A stretch of 64,000 bases of DNA from Saccopteryx bilineata (taxonomy: Eukaryota; Chordata; Mammalia; Chiroptera; Emballonuridae). Positions within the stretch are counted from its first letter, which is position 1. The number at the start of each line of letters is the position of its first letter. Positions 33,701-45,999 of this stretch are shown here, in pieces. Where the stretch lies: the NCBI RefSeq assembly GCF_036850765.1, contig NC_089492.1:165786296-165850295 (forward strand). The letters run 5' to 3'. The translations under genes were made by a program, and so were the position numbers. The notes under the pieces were generated by a model that was given only the letters and a program-made list of their open reading frames with translations, did not search any database and was not told where the DNA came from.

Positions 33701-35052
33701 GGTTAACTATGGAGATTAATTCTGCAAGCTACAAGCAGAAATCAATATCATTACATGTTGTCCCACCTCACTGAATTCTGTGGGCTAATAAGGAGGGTTA
33801 TAAACTTAGATGACCAGAATAAATATGATATTTAGAAGAGAAAAATAATTTAGAACTTAAAAATATACCATTCTTATCAACAATTTTGGTTCAATGGCTT
33901 TTTAAAATATGCAGAATTCTGTTTGGTTCAAACTTGAGGGTATATGTGGTATGTATGCATATATGCATGTGTGTTTCAAGTTTGGTTTGATCTGTGGTTC
34001 AGTTAAAAATAAGAAATGAATATTTGGTTCCAGTTGGGATTTTATGTAACTTCCTGCCAAGGTTATTATGACAAAGACACGAAGAGGTCAGCATCATAGA
34101 GATAAATAATCACAATGATTTTCCGCATGATGTCCCACGACACCCCTGATAAATAAAGACTACACAACTCATTTGCATTCTCATTTCACCTCTGCTCTTT
34201 CTGCTTGGAATCACCTCCTTATTGGTCTCCACAGACCTTGATTACACTTGTCCTTTAAAACTTTCTTCTAACCCTGCATTCTTTATCACACCTTCCTTCT
34301 AGCACAGCAGGAGGAATGTCTGGCATCTCCCTTCTCTAAACTCACAAAGCACTCTCTGAGTTCTATGTGGTGTCTGTGGCCTGGGCCCTGATCTCCCCTG
34401 GTGGAGGTGGTGGAGCCCAACGAGTGGACTCTTAGTCACTGGACAGTCAGTTGCAGAGTGGTCATCTTTGCTTCCCATCTTTCGTCTCCCAAGAACATTC
34501 CGGGGAAGGAAGGATGAAAATGGAAGGATGACCTACCTTGCACAGGTCTCGCCTCTCAGACACACAGACGGAACCACGTAGAGTGCAAAACCATCTCTTT
34601 TTTCCTGTCTCAAACCATGTAATCCAAAGCACTCATGGTCTCAATGGTTAATTTACTTCATCTCCTTGTTCGTTCCCACTTCAGCTCACAGGCACAGGAC
34701 TCCCTGTTCTACCTTCAGGCCCAGAGTCGAGTGACTGAGTGACTCCCGTGGGGGTCAGAGTCCATCCCTGGAGCTTCCTGCTGCTGCCCCTTCCTTCCCA
34801 GGCACTTACTTAACTCCTTCCCTCTGTTGCACCCCCAGCCCTGCCTCTTCTGTGTCTAAGCTTCTGGATACCGCTTCAGTTACCCTCCAATTGATCCCCT
34901 TCTGCTCTTAGACGGGGGAAGAGGGCGAGTTTAGATGCTGAAGTAAAAGAAGAAAGAGAAAGAAGCCTTCGTGGGAGGCTGACCCTCAGATGGAATATTT
35001 AAAATTAATATAAGATCTCTCAGGAGGCAAAGTTTCACTCCTATGCATATAC
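33701..35052. other. unassigned 1.35-kb stretch
   Basis: No gene recognised. A short (ATGC/TATG) alternating segment lies near 33950-33975. The block at 34190-34320 has the pyrimidine-rich look of an L2 3' end, but the match is weak. Confidence 0.35.
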
Positions 35053-35065
35053 CTCTTGTATTTTA
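35053..35065. repeat. target-site duplication of L1-B', left copy
   Basis: ctcttgtatttta, 13 bp, recurs exactly at 41926-41938. The two copies bracket an L1 that itself carries two later insertions. Confidence 0.88.
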
Positions 35066-35962
35066 TTTTTTTAAATTTTTTAAAAATTAATTTTAATGGG
35101 GTGACATTGATAAATCAGGGTACATATGTTCAGAGAAAACATCTCTAGGTTATTTTGACATTTGATTATGCTGCATTCCCATCACCCAAAGTCCAATTGT
35201 CTTCCCTTACCTTCTAACTGGTTTTCTTTGTGCCCTTCCCACTCCCCAACCCCCTCCCACTCCCCCCTCCCCGTAACCCCCACACTCTTGTCCATGTCTC
35301 TGAGTCTCATTTTTATGTCCCACCTCTGTATGGAATCATACAGTTCTTAGTTTTTTTTAATTTACTTATTTCGCTCAGTATAATGTTATCAAGGTCCATC
35401 CATGTTGTTGTAAATGATCCAATGTCATCATTTCTTAGGGCTGAGTAGTATTCCATAGTATATATGTACCAAAGCTTTTTAATCCACTCGTCCACTGATG
35501 GACACTTGGGCTGTTTCCAGATCTTCGCTATTGTGAACAAAACTGCCATAAACATGGGGGTGCATTTCTTCTTTTGAAACAGTGCTATGGTGTTCTTGGG
35601 GTATATTCCTAAAAGTGATATAGCTGGGTCAAAAGGCAGTTCGATTTTTAATTTCTTGAGAAATCTCCATACTGTTTTCCACAGTGGCTGCACCAGTCTG
35701 CATTCCCACCAGCAGTGTAGGAGGGTTCCCTTTTCTCCACATCCTCGCCAGCACTTATTCTGTGTTGTTTTGTTGATGAGCACCATTCTGACTGGTGTGA
35801 GGTGATATCTCCTTGTGGTTTTAATTTGCATTTCTCTAATGATTAGTGATGTTGAGCATTTTTTCATATGCCTATTGGCCAACTGTATGTTCTCTTTGGA
35901 GAAGTGTCTATTCATTTCTTTTGCCCATTTTTGGATTAGATTGTTTGTCTTCCTGGTATTGA

Positions 35963-35978
35963 GTTTTGCAAGTTCTTT
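35963..35978. repeat. target-site duplication of nested L1-B, left copy
   Basis: gttttgcaagttcttt, 16 bp (the last T residues merge with the L1 tail), recurs at 40315-40330. It is internal ORF2 sequence of the host L1-B'. Confidence 0.9.
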
Positions 35979-36256
35979 TTTTTTTTTTTTTTTTTTAATA
36001 AATTTTTATTAATGGTAATGGGATGACATTAATAAATCAGGGTACATATATTCAAAGAAAACATATCTAGGTTATTTTGTCATTAAATTATGTTGCGTAC
36101 CCCTCGCCCAAAGTCAGATTGTCCTCCGCCACCCTCTATCTAGTTCTCTGTGCCCCTCCCCCTCCCCCTAACTCTCTCCCTCCCTCCCTCCCATGTCCTC
36201 CCTCCCCCCACCCCTGGTAACCACCATACTCTTGTCCATGTCTCTTAGTCTCATTT

Positions 36257-39200
36257 TTATGTTCCACCAATGTATGGAATCATGTAGTTCTTGTTTTTTT
36301 CTGATTTACTTATTTCACTCTGTATAATGTTATCAAGATCCCACCATTTTGCTGTAAATGATCTGATGTCATCATTTCTTATGGCTGAGTAGTATTCCAT
36401 AGTGTATATGTGCCACATCTTCTTTATCCAGTCTTCTATTGAAGGGCTTTTTGGCTGTTTCCATGTCTTGGCCACTGTGAACAGTGCTGCAATGAACATG
36501 GGGCTACATGTGTCTTCACGTATCAATGTTTCTGAGGTTTTGGGGTATATACCCAGTAGAGGGATTGCTGGGTCATAAGGTAGTTCTATTTTCAGTTTTT
36601 TGAGGAACCACCATACTTTCCTCCATAATGGTTGTACTACTTTACAGTCCCACCAACAGTGAATGAGGGTTCCTTTTTCTCCACAGCCTCTCCAACATTT
36701 GCTATTACCCGTCTTGTTGATAATAGCTAATCTAACAGGGGTGAGGTGGTATCTCATTGTAGTTTTGATTTGCATTTCTCTAATAACTAATGAAGCTGAG
36801 CATCTTTTCATATATCTGTTGGCCATTTGTATCTCTTCCTGGGAGAAGTGTCTGTTCATGTCCTCTTCCCATTTTTTTTATGGGATTGTTTGTTTGTTTG
36901 TTGTTGAGTTTTATGAGTTCTTTGTAAATTTTGGATATTAGGCCCTTATCTGAGCTGTTGTTTGTAAATATCATTTCCCATTTAGTTGGCTGTCTGTTTA
37001 TTTTTATATCAGTTTCTCTTGCTGAGCAAAAACGTTTTATTCTGATGTAGTCCCATTCATTTATCTTTGCCTTCACTTCTCTTGCCATTGGAGTCAAGTT
37101 CATAAAATGTTCTTTAAAACCCAGGTCCATGATTTTAGTACCTATGTCTTCTTCTCTGTACTTTATTGTTTCAGGTCTTATATTTAGGTCTTTGATCCAT
37201 TTTGAATTAATTTTAGTACACGGGGACAGGCTATAGTTGAGTTTCATTCTTTTGCATGTGGCTTTCCAGTTTTCCCAACACCATTTGTTGAAGACGCTTT
37301 CTTTTCTCCATTGTATGTTGTTGGCCCCTTTATCAAAGATTATTTGACCATATATATGTGGTTTTATTTCTGGGCTTTCTATTCTGTTCCATTGGTCTGA
37401 GTGTCTATTTTTCTGCCAATACCATGCTGTTTTGATTATCGTGGCCCTATAATATAGTTTAAAGTCAGGTATTGTAATGCCCCCAGCTTCATTCTTTTTC
37501 CTTAGGATTGTTTTGGTTATTCGGGGTTTTTTATAGTTCCATATAAATCTGATGATTTTTTGTTCCATTTCTTTAAAAAATCTCATAGGAATTTTGATGG
37601 GAATTGCATTAAATTTATATATTGCTTTGGGTAATATGGCCATTTTAATTATATTTATTCTTCCTATCCAAGAACAAGGAATATTTTTCCATCTCATTGT
37701 GTCTTTTTCTATTTCTCTTAATAATGTCTTGTAGTTTTCGTTATATAGGTCCTTTACATTCTTTGTTATGTTTATTCCTAGGTATTTTTTTTTTGTTGTT
37801 GCAATCGTGAAGGGGATTATTTTTTTGAGTTCGTTTTCTAATATTTCATTGTTGGCATATAGAAAGGCTATGGACTTTTGTATGTTAATTTTGTATCCTG
37901 CGACCTTACTGTATTGGTTTATTGTTTCTAATAATCTTTTTGTGGAGTCCTTCGGGTTTTCGATGTATAGGATCATATCATCAGCAAAAAGTGATAGCTT
38001 TACTTCTTCTTTTCTGATATGGATGCCTTTTATTTCTTTGTCTTGTCTGATTGCTCTGGCCAGAACTTCTAGCACCACGTTAAATAAGAGTGGAGAGAGT
38101 GGACAACCCTGTCTTGTTCCTGATTTAAGGTAGAAAGTCCTCAGTTTTATGCCGTTTAATATGATTTTGGCTGATGGTTTATCATATATGGCCTTTATCA
38201 TGTTGAGATATTTTCCTTCTATACCCATTTTGTTGAGAGTCTTAAACATAAAATTGTGTTGTATTTTATCAAAAGCCTTTTCTGCATCTATTGATAAGAT
38301 CATGTGGTTTTTGTTCTTTGTTTTGTTGATAATGGTGTATTACGTTAACCGTTTTGCGTATGTTGAACCGTCCTTGAGATTCTGGGATGAATCCCACTTG
38401 ATCATGATGTATTATTTTTTTAATATGTTGTTGTATTCGGTTTGCCAGTATTTTGTTTAGTATTTTAGCATCTGTATTCATTAGAGATATTGGTCTGTAG
38501 TTTTCTTTCTTTGTGCCATCCTTGCCAGGTTTTGGTATGAGGGTTATGTTGGCCTCATAAAATGTGTTTGGAAGTATTGCTTCTTCTTCAATTTTTTGGA
38601 AGACTTTGAGTAGAATAGGAACCAAGTCTTCTTTGAATGTTTGATAGAATTCACTAGTATAACCATCTGGGCCTGGACTTTTATTTTTGGGGAGGTTTTT
38701 AATAGTTTTTTCTATTTCCTCCCTGCTGATTGGTCTGTTTAGGCTTTCTGCTTCTTCATGACTCAGTCTAGGAAGGTTGTATTGTTCTAGGAATTTATCC
38801 ATTTCTTCTAGATTGTTGTATTTGGTGGCATATAATTTTTCATAGTATTCTACAATAATTCTTTGTATATCTATGATGTCTGTGGTGATCTCTCCTCTTT
38901 CATTTTGGATTTTATTTATTTGAGTCCTGTGCCTTTTTTCCTTGATGAGTCTTGCCAAGGGTTTGTCAATTTTGTTGATCTTTTCAAAGAACCAGCTCCT
39001 AGTTTTATTGATTTTTTCTATAGTTTTTCTGTTCTCTATTTCATTTATTTCTGCTCTGATTTTTATTATCTCCTTTCTTCGGCTGGTTTTGGGTTGTCTT
39101 TGTTCTTCTCTTTCTAGTTCCTTAAGGTGTGAAGTTAAGTGGTTTACTTCGGCTCTCTCTTGTTTGTTCATATAGGCCTGAAGTGATATGAACTTTCCTC

Positions 39201-40077
39201 TTATTACTGCTTTTGCTGCATCCCAGAGATTCTGATATGTTGTATTTTCATTTGTCTGTATATATCTTTTGATCTCTGCGCTTATTTCTTCTTTGACCCA
39301 TTCATTTTTTAGAAGTATGTTGTTTAGTTTCCACATTTTTGTGGGTTTTTCCCCCTTTTTTGCAGTTGAATTCTAGTTTCAAGGCTTTATGATCAGAAAA
39401 TATGCTTGGTACAATTTCAATTTTTCTAAATTTGCTGATATTGTCTTTGTGGCCCAACATATGGTCAATTCTTGAGAATGATCCATGTACACTAGAGAAA
39501 AATGTATACTCTGTCGCTTTGGGATGAAGTGTCCTGTAGATGTCTATCATATCCAGGTGTTCTAGTATTTCGTTTAAGGCCATTATATCTTTATTGATTC
39601 TCTGTTTGGATGACCGATTTAGAGCCGTCAGCGGTGTATTGAGGTCTCCAAGTATGATTGTATTTTTGATAGTTTTTGTTTTAAGGTCAATAAGTAGCTG
39701 TCTTATATATTTTGGTGCTCCTTGGTTTGGTGCATATATATTAAGGATTGTTATGTCTTCTAGATTCAACTTCCCCTTAATCATTATGAAATGACCATTT
39801 TTGTCTCTGAGTACTTTTTCTGTCTTGTAGTCAGCATTATTAGATATGAGTATTGCTACGCCTGGTTTTTTTTGGGTGTTGTTTGCTTGGAGTATTGTTT
39901 TCCAGCCTTTCACTTTGAATTTGTTTTTATCCTTGTTGCTTAGATGTGTTTCTTGTAGGCAGCATATAGTTGGATTTTCTTTTTTAATCCATTCTGCTAC
40001 TCTGTGTCTTTTTATTGGTAAGTTTAATCCATTTACATTTAGTGTAATTATTGACACTTGTGGGTTCCTACTGCCAT
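36257..40077 (-). pseudogene. L1-B ORF2 with four frameshifts
   Basis: Start ATG is 40075-40077 and the natural stop is at 36257. Compared with L1-A I count a 1-nt loss after codon 3 (near 40068), a net 2-nt loss near 39350, an in-frame 6-nt loss near 39245, a 1-nt gain near 38331 and a 1-nt gain near 36879. These sum to the observed 3821 nt against 3828 nt in L1-A. Endonuclease (39302-40057), reverse transcriptase with FADD (36780-38303) and Cys motif (36257-36859) remain readable in separate frames. It is not functional. Confidence 0.92.
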
Positions 40078-40307
40078 TTTATAAATTGCTTTCTGTTAGT
40101 TTTGTATCTAGTTTGATTCTTCTCTTTTGTTTTTCTATCATTTGTTTTTGTTTGTTTGTGTTCCATACTTCTTTCCTCTGTTGCTACCTTTTTTAAGTCA
40201 AGTGTTTTTGTGGTGGTTCTTTCAAGGGTGGTTACCATTAAGTAATGAAAAGGGTACCTACCATATTCATTGTAGTACCCTATCTTATAAGTATTTCTGC
40301 ACCTCAT
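40068..40307 (-). other. small spacer frame in L1-B (79 codons)
   Basis: Homologue of the L1-A frame at 4376-4618, differing at only a few residues, ending in K-W-Q-stop with the TAG inside the ORF2 start region. The 10-nt overlap with the ORF2 ATG is preserved although ORF2 itself is frameshifted directly afterwards. Confidence 0.45.
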
Positions 40308-40314
40308 CGTCCTT

Positions 40315-40330
40315 GTTTTGCAAGTTCTTT
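40315..40330. repeat. target-site duplication of nested L1-B, right copy
   Basis: Second copy of gttttgcaagttcttt; from here the older host L1-B' resumes. Confidence 0.9.
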
Positions 40331-41015
40331 ATAAATTTTGGTTATTAACCCCTTATCAGACGTATTGTCAAATATATTCTCCCGTTGTGTAGTTTGTCTT
40401 TTTATTCTGTTCTTATTGTCTTTAGCTGTGCAGAAGCTTTTTAGTTTGATATAGTCCCATTTTTTGATCCTGTCTTTTATTTCACTTGCCTGTGGAGACA
40501 AATCAGTAAATATATTGCTGCGAGAGATGTCGGAGAGCTTACTGCCTATGTTTTCTTCTTCTAAGATACTTATGGTTTCATGGCTTACATTTAAGTCTTT
40601 TATCCATTTTGAGTTTATTTTTGTGAATGGTGTAAGTTGGTGGTCTAGTTTCATTTTTTTGCAGGTATTGAATAGCTGTCCAATTTTCCCAACACCATCT
40701 TTACTCTTACCTCCTTTGTCAAATATCAGTTGTCCATAGAGCTGTGGGTTTATTTCTGGGTTCTCTGTTTTGTTCCATTGATCTATATGCCTGTTCTTAT
40801 GCCAGTACCAGGCTGTTTTGAATACAATGGCCTTGTAGTATAACTTGATATCCGGAAGTGTGATATCTCCCACTTTTTCTTCCTTTTCAAGATTGCTGAG
40901 GCTATTCGTGTTCTCTTTTGGCTCCATATAAAGTTTTGGAATATGTGTTCTATATCTTTGAAGTGTGTCATTGGTATTTAATCAGTATTGCATTGAATTT
41001 ATAAATTGCTTTGGG

Positions 41016-41030
41016 TAATATAGACATTTT
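41016..41030. repeat. target-site duplication of nested SINE, left copy
   Basis: taatatagacatttt, 15 bp, exact match to 41398-41412. Confidence 0.92.
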
Positions 41031-41397
41031 TTTTCATTTTTCTGAAGCTGGAAACTGGGAGAGACAGTCAGACAGACTCCCGCATGCGCCCGACCGGGAT
41101 CCCCCCGGCACGCCCACCATGGGGCAATGCTCTGCCCATCCTGGGCGTCGCCATGTTGCGACCAGAGCCACTCTAGCGCCTGGGGCAGAGGCCACAGAGC
41201 CATCCCCAGTGCCCGGGCCATCTTTGCTCCAATGGAGCCTTGGCTGCAGGAGGGGAAGAGAGAGACAGAGAGGAAAGCGTGGCGGAGGGGTGGAGAAGCA
41301 AATGGGCGCTTCTCCTATGTGCCCTGGCCGGGAATCGAACCCGGGTCCTCCGCACGCTAGGCCGACGCTCTACCGCTGAGCCAACCGGCCAGGGCCC
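41031..41397 (-). mobile_element. bat SINE, long 'ggccctggccggttggctcag' type, nested in L1-B'
   Basis: The best-preserved long SINE here. Read on the minus strand, the head at 41397 begins gggccctggccggttggctc with an A-box (GGCTCAGCGGTAGAGCGTC) and a B-box-like GGTTCGATTCCCGG. The CT-rich middle and GC-rich second body are complete. It retains many CpG sites and has an exact 15-bp duplication, so it is a young insertion. Confidence 0.94.
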
Positions 41398-41412
41398 TAA
41401 TATAGACATTTT
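41398..41412. repeat. target-site duplication of nested SINE, right copy
   Basis: Second copy of taatatagacatttt; host L1-B' continues after it. Confidence 0.92.
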
Positions 41413-41925
41413 AATGATGTTTATTCTTCCTAACCATGAGCACGGTATATGCTTCCACTTGTTTGTATCTTCTCTGATTTCTTTTATCAATGATTTATAA
41501 TTTTCCGAGTACAAGTCTTTAATCTCCCTGGTTAAATTTATTCCTAGGTACTTTATTTTTTTTGTTGCAATAGAAAAGGGGATTGCTTCCTTAATTTCTC
41601 TTTCTGACAGTTCATTGTTAGTGTATAAGAATGCTTCTGATTTCTGAGTATTAATTTTATATCCTGCCACCTTGCTGAATTCATTTATCAGGTCTAGTAG
41701 TTTTTTGACTGAGACTTTAGAGTTTTCTATATACAGTATCATATCATCTGCAAATAATGATAGTTTTACTTCTTCTTTTCCAATTTGGATGCCTTTTATT
41801 TCTTTTTCTTGTCGATTGCTGTGGCTAGGACTTCCAGAACTATGTTGAATAAGAGTGGTGAAAGGGGGCACTCCTGCCTTGTCCCTGATCTTAAGGGGAT
41901 TTCTTTTAATTTTTGCCCATTGTAT

Positions 41926-41938
41926 CTCTTGTATTTTA
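41926..41938. repeat. target-site duplication of L1-B', right copy
   Basis: Exact copy of ctcttgtatttta (left copy 35053-35065), fixing the truncated 5' end of L1-B' at 41925. Confidence 0.88.
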
Positions 41939-42744
41939 GCATATGAGAAGACTGTCTGTTTCCAAGAACTGGGTTTCACAACAACCTCGAAAGATTTACT
42001 CTCCAGGAAGGGGAGGGGTTGGTGAGGAGAGTGGGAAAAAGCCCATCTCTCCTTACATACCTCTCTGCTAGAAAATGAGCACTTTGAGAGAATGGGCTGT
42101 TTCTTACACATTTCTCAGCCCTTGACAGTCGATCAACAATATGTGTTTGATGGATGGAAGGAGTATGGAGCTAATCTAGCAGAAAAAATTTCATGTTATA
42201 ACATTTGATGATACAGCTTATGTCTTAGAATGACTGGGTCTTTCTTTTAAGGACAGGTAAGTTCTGGCATGACATAAATAATCAAAACCTTTATCCCCAC
42301 TAAGGCACTCCCTACTGCCTCACGAGACATAAAATGCCCACAGCCCTTGTCCACTACAGCCCAACAGGGCAGGCCTGGTCAGGGTGTGATGACACAAAGT
42401 GCGGCCATGGCTCTCCAACTCTCTTTCGGGGTCTGCCATCCCCCAGAAATCTTCCCTCCCCTTCCACTCCAGTCATCCCTTTCTTACTCTCAACTTGCTT
42501 ACAGAATAGGAAAGGATCTGATATTATGTATATTTAGACTAAAATTGCTTCAGGTAAGATAACTAGAGGGTTAAAAAATTGTAGCTGTTGTTTTGAGATA
42601 GCAGGTGAGAGTAACAGCCCAGACAAAAGGAGATTCAAGGACAACAGAGCTTTTAACCTGTGAGCCTGCAGTCTCAATGGACACAGGAGGTTCAATGGAC
42701 CCTGCTCAAAGAGCCCCCCAAACTTCCTGTGCAGGGGCTGTGGC
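41939..42744. other. unassigned stretch before the minisatellite
   Basis: No gene or named repeat recognised. The last 60 bases pass gradually into G-rich sequence. Confidence 0.4.
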
Positions 42745-43580
42745 TGGGGCAGGGGCAGGGCAGGGGCAGGGGCAGGGACAGGGACAGGGCAGGGGCAGGG
42801 CAGGGACAGGGGCAGGGACAGGGACAGGGGCAGGGACAGGGACAGGGACAGGGGTAGGGGCAGGGACAGGGGCAGGGGCAGGGACAGGGACAGGGCAGGG
42901 ACAGGGGCAGGGGCAGGGACAGGGGCAGGGGCAGGGACAGGGACAGGGCAGGGGCAGGGCAGGGGCAGGGCAGGGACAGGGGCAGGGACAGGGACAGGGG
43001 CAGGGACAGGGACAGGGGCAGGGGCAGGGACAGGGGCAGGGGCAGGGACAGGGACAGGGCAGGGGCAGGGCAGGGACAGGGGCAGGGACAGGGACAGGGG
43101 CAGGGACAGGGTCAGGGACAGGGGTAGGGGCAGGGTCAGGGACAGGGGCAGGGGCAGGGACAGGGACAGGGACAGGGACAGGGGCAGGGGCAGGGACAGG
43201 GGCAGGGCAGGGGCAGGGACAGGGACAGGGGCAGGGGCAGGGACAGGGACAGGGACAGGGCAGGGGCAGGGGCAGGGACAGGGGCAGGGCAGGGGCAGGG
43301 ACAGGGACATTGACAGGGCAGGGGCAGGGGCAGGGCAGGGGCAGGGACAGGGGCAGGGGCAGGGACAGGGACAGGGGCAGGGACAGGGACAGGGGCAGGG
43401 GCAGGGGCAGGGGTATGGCAGGGGCAGGGCAGGGGCAGGAACAGGGACAGGGACAGGGGCAGGGGCAGGGACAGGGCAGGGGCAGGGGCAGGGACAGGGG
43501 CAGGGGCAGGGGCAGGGACAGGTACAGGGGCCGGGGCAGGGGCAGGGACAGGGGCAGGGACAGGGGCTGGGCAGGGCAGG
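42745..43580 (+). repeat. G-rich (GGGRCA)n hexanucleotide minisatellite, about 836 bp
   Basis: The plus strand is a long array of GGGGCA and GGGACA units, with occasional 5-base GGGCA units that shift the phase. Rare variants (GGGTCA, GGGGTA, GGTACA, TTGACA) are scattered through it. About 140 units fit. G-runs of 3-4 separated by 2-3 bases occur throughout, so the G strand is quadruplex-prone. Stop codons are nearly excluded in every frame, which explains frames of up to 394 codons on both strands. Their Gly/Gln/Arg or Pro/Cys/Ala composition is purely that of the repeat. Confidence 0.95.
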
Positions 43581-45600
43581 GTGGTGGGCTCTGTCTGCAC
43601 ATGGAGATAATGATGCAGAAATCATTGTCACTTCTGAGAGTGCTGGCCTGTGGGACCCAGAGTGGGGCTTAGAGTTTAACAACTGCTCGGGGGTGCTCTG
43701 AGTCAAATACCATTGCACTCGTCACTCTGCCCTTGTTTATTCCCAAGGCTGATGAGACATGACAAGTAAATGTGTACACCTCATCTGGATGGTGAAGTTT
43801 TTAGGCCAACTATAATTTTTTATCCTAATTCCAGTGCCTAATGCAGAGCCTGGCATGATAGACATTCACCATAAAAATTTTACTGACAGGATGGATGGAT
43901 GAACGACTAAATGAGTAGCACAGCTTCTGCTTTCCTGACCTCTGAACTGAAAAAAACAAACAGCAAATGAAGTTGAAGAGAAAGAAGCCAAGGCAGCTTT
44001 TGAAGGGGCTTGAGCAGTTTCCTGAAGTTTCTAAGAGATTTTACATGCTTACTAATGCCAGCAACAATTCAGAGTTGCTTCATGTTGCCTTCTTTCGCCT
44101 GGTACAAGGTCCGGGTCACAGCTGTGTGGTCATAGGGATGCCCCTCTACCGTTTTTGCAAGCCCACAAGGAGGCTGTGCCCAGCGGCAGGGGCAGTGGGC
44201 AGGTCTGAGGGAGAGATGGACACATGGTCTCTCCAATCCTTTTCCTTCACTGTTAGTCTCCCAACTTCTGCGGGCAAGGAGAAAAGAAGTCTGTGTCTTA
44301 TATATGTGGCTGGCTCAGGGTGACCTTCATGACTCATGGAGATAAGTATGTTTCCTAATAAGTATTGATGGGAGGGGCATAAAGAGTGAAAATACTGTCC
44401 TCTGTAACACATTTAGAATCATGCTGTACTGAAGAACGTATACACACCCAGCCTAGTAATGATTATAGTGGTTATTCTCCGCCCAGCCCCCACCCCGATT
44501 CCATCCCCTGCCCTCTGCCTCTCCCTGTATCAGAAAGTTCATCCCTGTGGGGCTGTGTCACCTGGGCTCCTTCACCACTTGGCTGCTGGTGGCATTGGCC
44601 AATGAGCAACAGCGACTAGAGAGGGAGAAGATTTGGGTTTCTTCCCTTGACCTTCCCTGCCTGTGTGTTGTGTCTCTGCCTGTGTGTTGTGTCTCTGCCT
44701 GTAGTTGTGTCTTTCCATGACGACTGTCCCTCCAAGTGACCACTTCAACAACCCCAGCTCTCACTGGATCTGGGAGTCCCCTCTGGTCTGAGGGGAACAG
44801 CTTCCTACAGTTCCTAGCCTCTGGGCACCTCCCATCCCTGTGAACTCCCTGGACCTCGCCCCCACATTGTAAGTGGTCCCTGTCCTGAAGTCTTCTGTGT
44901 TGAGCCATCTGAGGGGAATTCTTCTCCCTGCTGGTGCCTTGACTTAGACAAAGGACAATGAGGAAACTTGGCACGGCTCTTTAATCACTAAAAAGTTAGT
45001 GTCTAGGAAGTCATCCTGAAACCACAGGCCAGTCTGATGGCTCTCACGTGTAGCTCTTGGTCCTCAGGTTGCTCCATGCTGTAAAAACACGAGTTTTAAT
45101 AGCAGATTTCAGTTATTAGCCAGTGGTATGGGAACCTCTAGGGGAGCCGCAGGGTTTACTGGCCTCTCAGAAATCACAAGTGTGAAAAAAGTAACAAAGC
45201 ACACCTGTGGGCTCTCCCTGGCCCTGGCCCAGAGATCCGATCTCTGTGAAGCATAGAAGGGCCTTTCCTCTTCCTTCTTAAAGCTTTGTGGAAGACCTCT
45301 GTGCCAAAGAGGTGAGTGAGGGGCATGACACATGATGACAGGACTGCCCCCTAAAGAACAGTACTTTCCGCTACTACGTGTCCCGATGCCTTCTTAGAGA
45401 AACATGTTTCTACAATGTAGCCAACAGCCAAGCGTGAATCCCTTTAGGAAGTGAGATTGCAGCAGAGGACAGAGCTAAGGGTTCTTGTCCACAACACCCC
45501 TGGTACCTCTGCCCCTAGTTCTGCAGCTGTTCCCAGCCTGACTGAATGGCATTATGTGGATGGTGTTTGCTGGCCTGACTCGTGATTTTTTCTTTAGATT
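43581..45600. other. unassigned 2-kb stretch
   Basis: Frames of 70-138 codons on both strands (for example 43967-44323 plus, 44558-44974 minus) show no domain or splice pattern I can support. A short duplicated 'gcctgtgtgttgtgtctct' pair lies at about 44659-44698. No named repeat. Confidence 0.4.
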
Positions 45601-45854
45601 TCAAATTGTCTGCAAAAATGTCTCATTGTTCTGGAAGAGTTAATAGACATACCTACCCAATTTTTCTTCTAGTTTTTCTGTTTTTTATAAATTGTAGTCC
45701 ATGAGAAATTGCAAAAATAGTACCTAGAGTTCCGTAAATCTGGCTTTCTCCAATGGTGACATCGTATATAACTATTACAACATCAAAACTAGGGAATAGA
45801 TATTGGTACTCTTAATGAAATCACAGATTTTATTTGTTTTACACATGAACTCTG

Positions 45855-45872
45855 CGTGTGTGTGTGTGTAGC
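45855..45872 (+). repeat. short (TG)n microsatellite
   Basis: About seven TG units in an L1-like 3'UTR context. Confidence 0.7.
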
Positions 45873-45999
45873 TCTGTGCAATGTCCCATGTATAGATCTT
45901 CATAACCACCATGATAAAGATACTGAGTGAGTTGTTCTATCAGCAGAAGGAACTCCCTTGTCTACCCCTTTGTAATCACCTTCCCTTGGCAAACCCTAA

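Larger units (their letters stand above)
35979..40314 (-). mobile_element. L1-B: young LINE-1, 5'-truncated, nested in L1-B'
   Basis: This 4.3-kb minus-strand element contains the 3'UTR, all of ORF2 and most of the spacer. It ends at its 5' side inside the ORF1-ORF2 spacer (equivalent to about 4620 in L1-A), so ORF1 and the promoter are missing. It is near-identical to L1-A. Truncation during reverse transcription is the usual cause of such ends. A 16-bp duplication of host L1 sequence flanks it. Confidence 0.94.
35066..41925 (-). mobile_element. L1-B': older LINE-1, 5'-truncated, host of two nested insertions
   Basis: The element is on the minus strand and truncated inside the reverse-transcriptase region of ORF2. 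The 5' end at 41925 aligns with L1-C near 25336, just before the RSGT motif. Its own sequence occupies 35066-35978, 40331-41030 and 41413-41925; the rest is the young L1-B and a SINE. A 13-bp duplication bounds the whole. Its sequence is closer to L1-C than to L1-A, so it belongs to the older lineage. Confidence 0.9.
35313..41925 (-). pseudogene. L1-B' ORF2 fragment (C-terminal half), interrupted
   Basis: The C-terminal 200 residues are still open at 35313-35915 and include the Cys motif ([18 protein letters not shown]). More N-terminal parts read at 40304-40927 ([20 protein letters not shown] region) and about 41413-41870, the latter with [14 protein letters not shown]. The N-terminal endonuclease was never inserted. 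L1-B splits the frame near the NTRKTN-type segment at 35978/40331, and a SINE splits it at 41031-41397. The two insertions and extra frame changes make it non-functional. Confidence 0.85.

Noticed and set aside
41331..41397. A tRNA gene, suggested by well-kept A and B boxes
   Set aside because: The boxes belong to the tRNA-derived head of a SINE with its own target-site duplication and no complete cloverleaf. The same applies to the other SINE heads.
42534..43718. Long open frames (up to 394 codons) on both strands across the minisatellite
   Set aside because: All are made of the hexanucleotide repeat, which lacks stops in every frame. The translations are pure Pro/Cys/Ala/Ser-Leu or Gly/Gln/Arg repeats with no unique domain.
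44558..44974. 138-codon minus-strand frame as a host gene
   Set aside because: It includes a duplicated short repeat, has no recognisable domain, and shows no splice signals or conserved start context that I could support.
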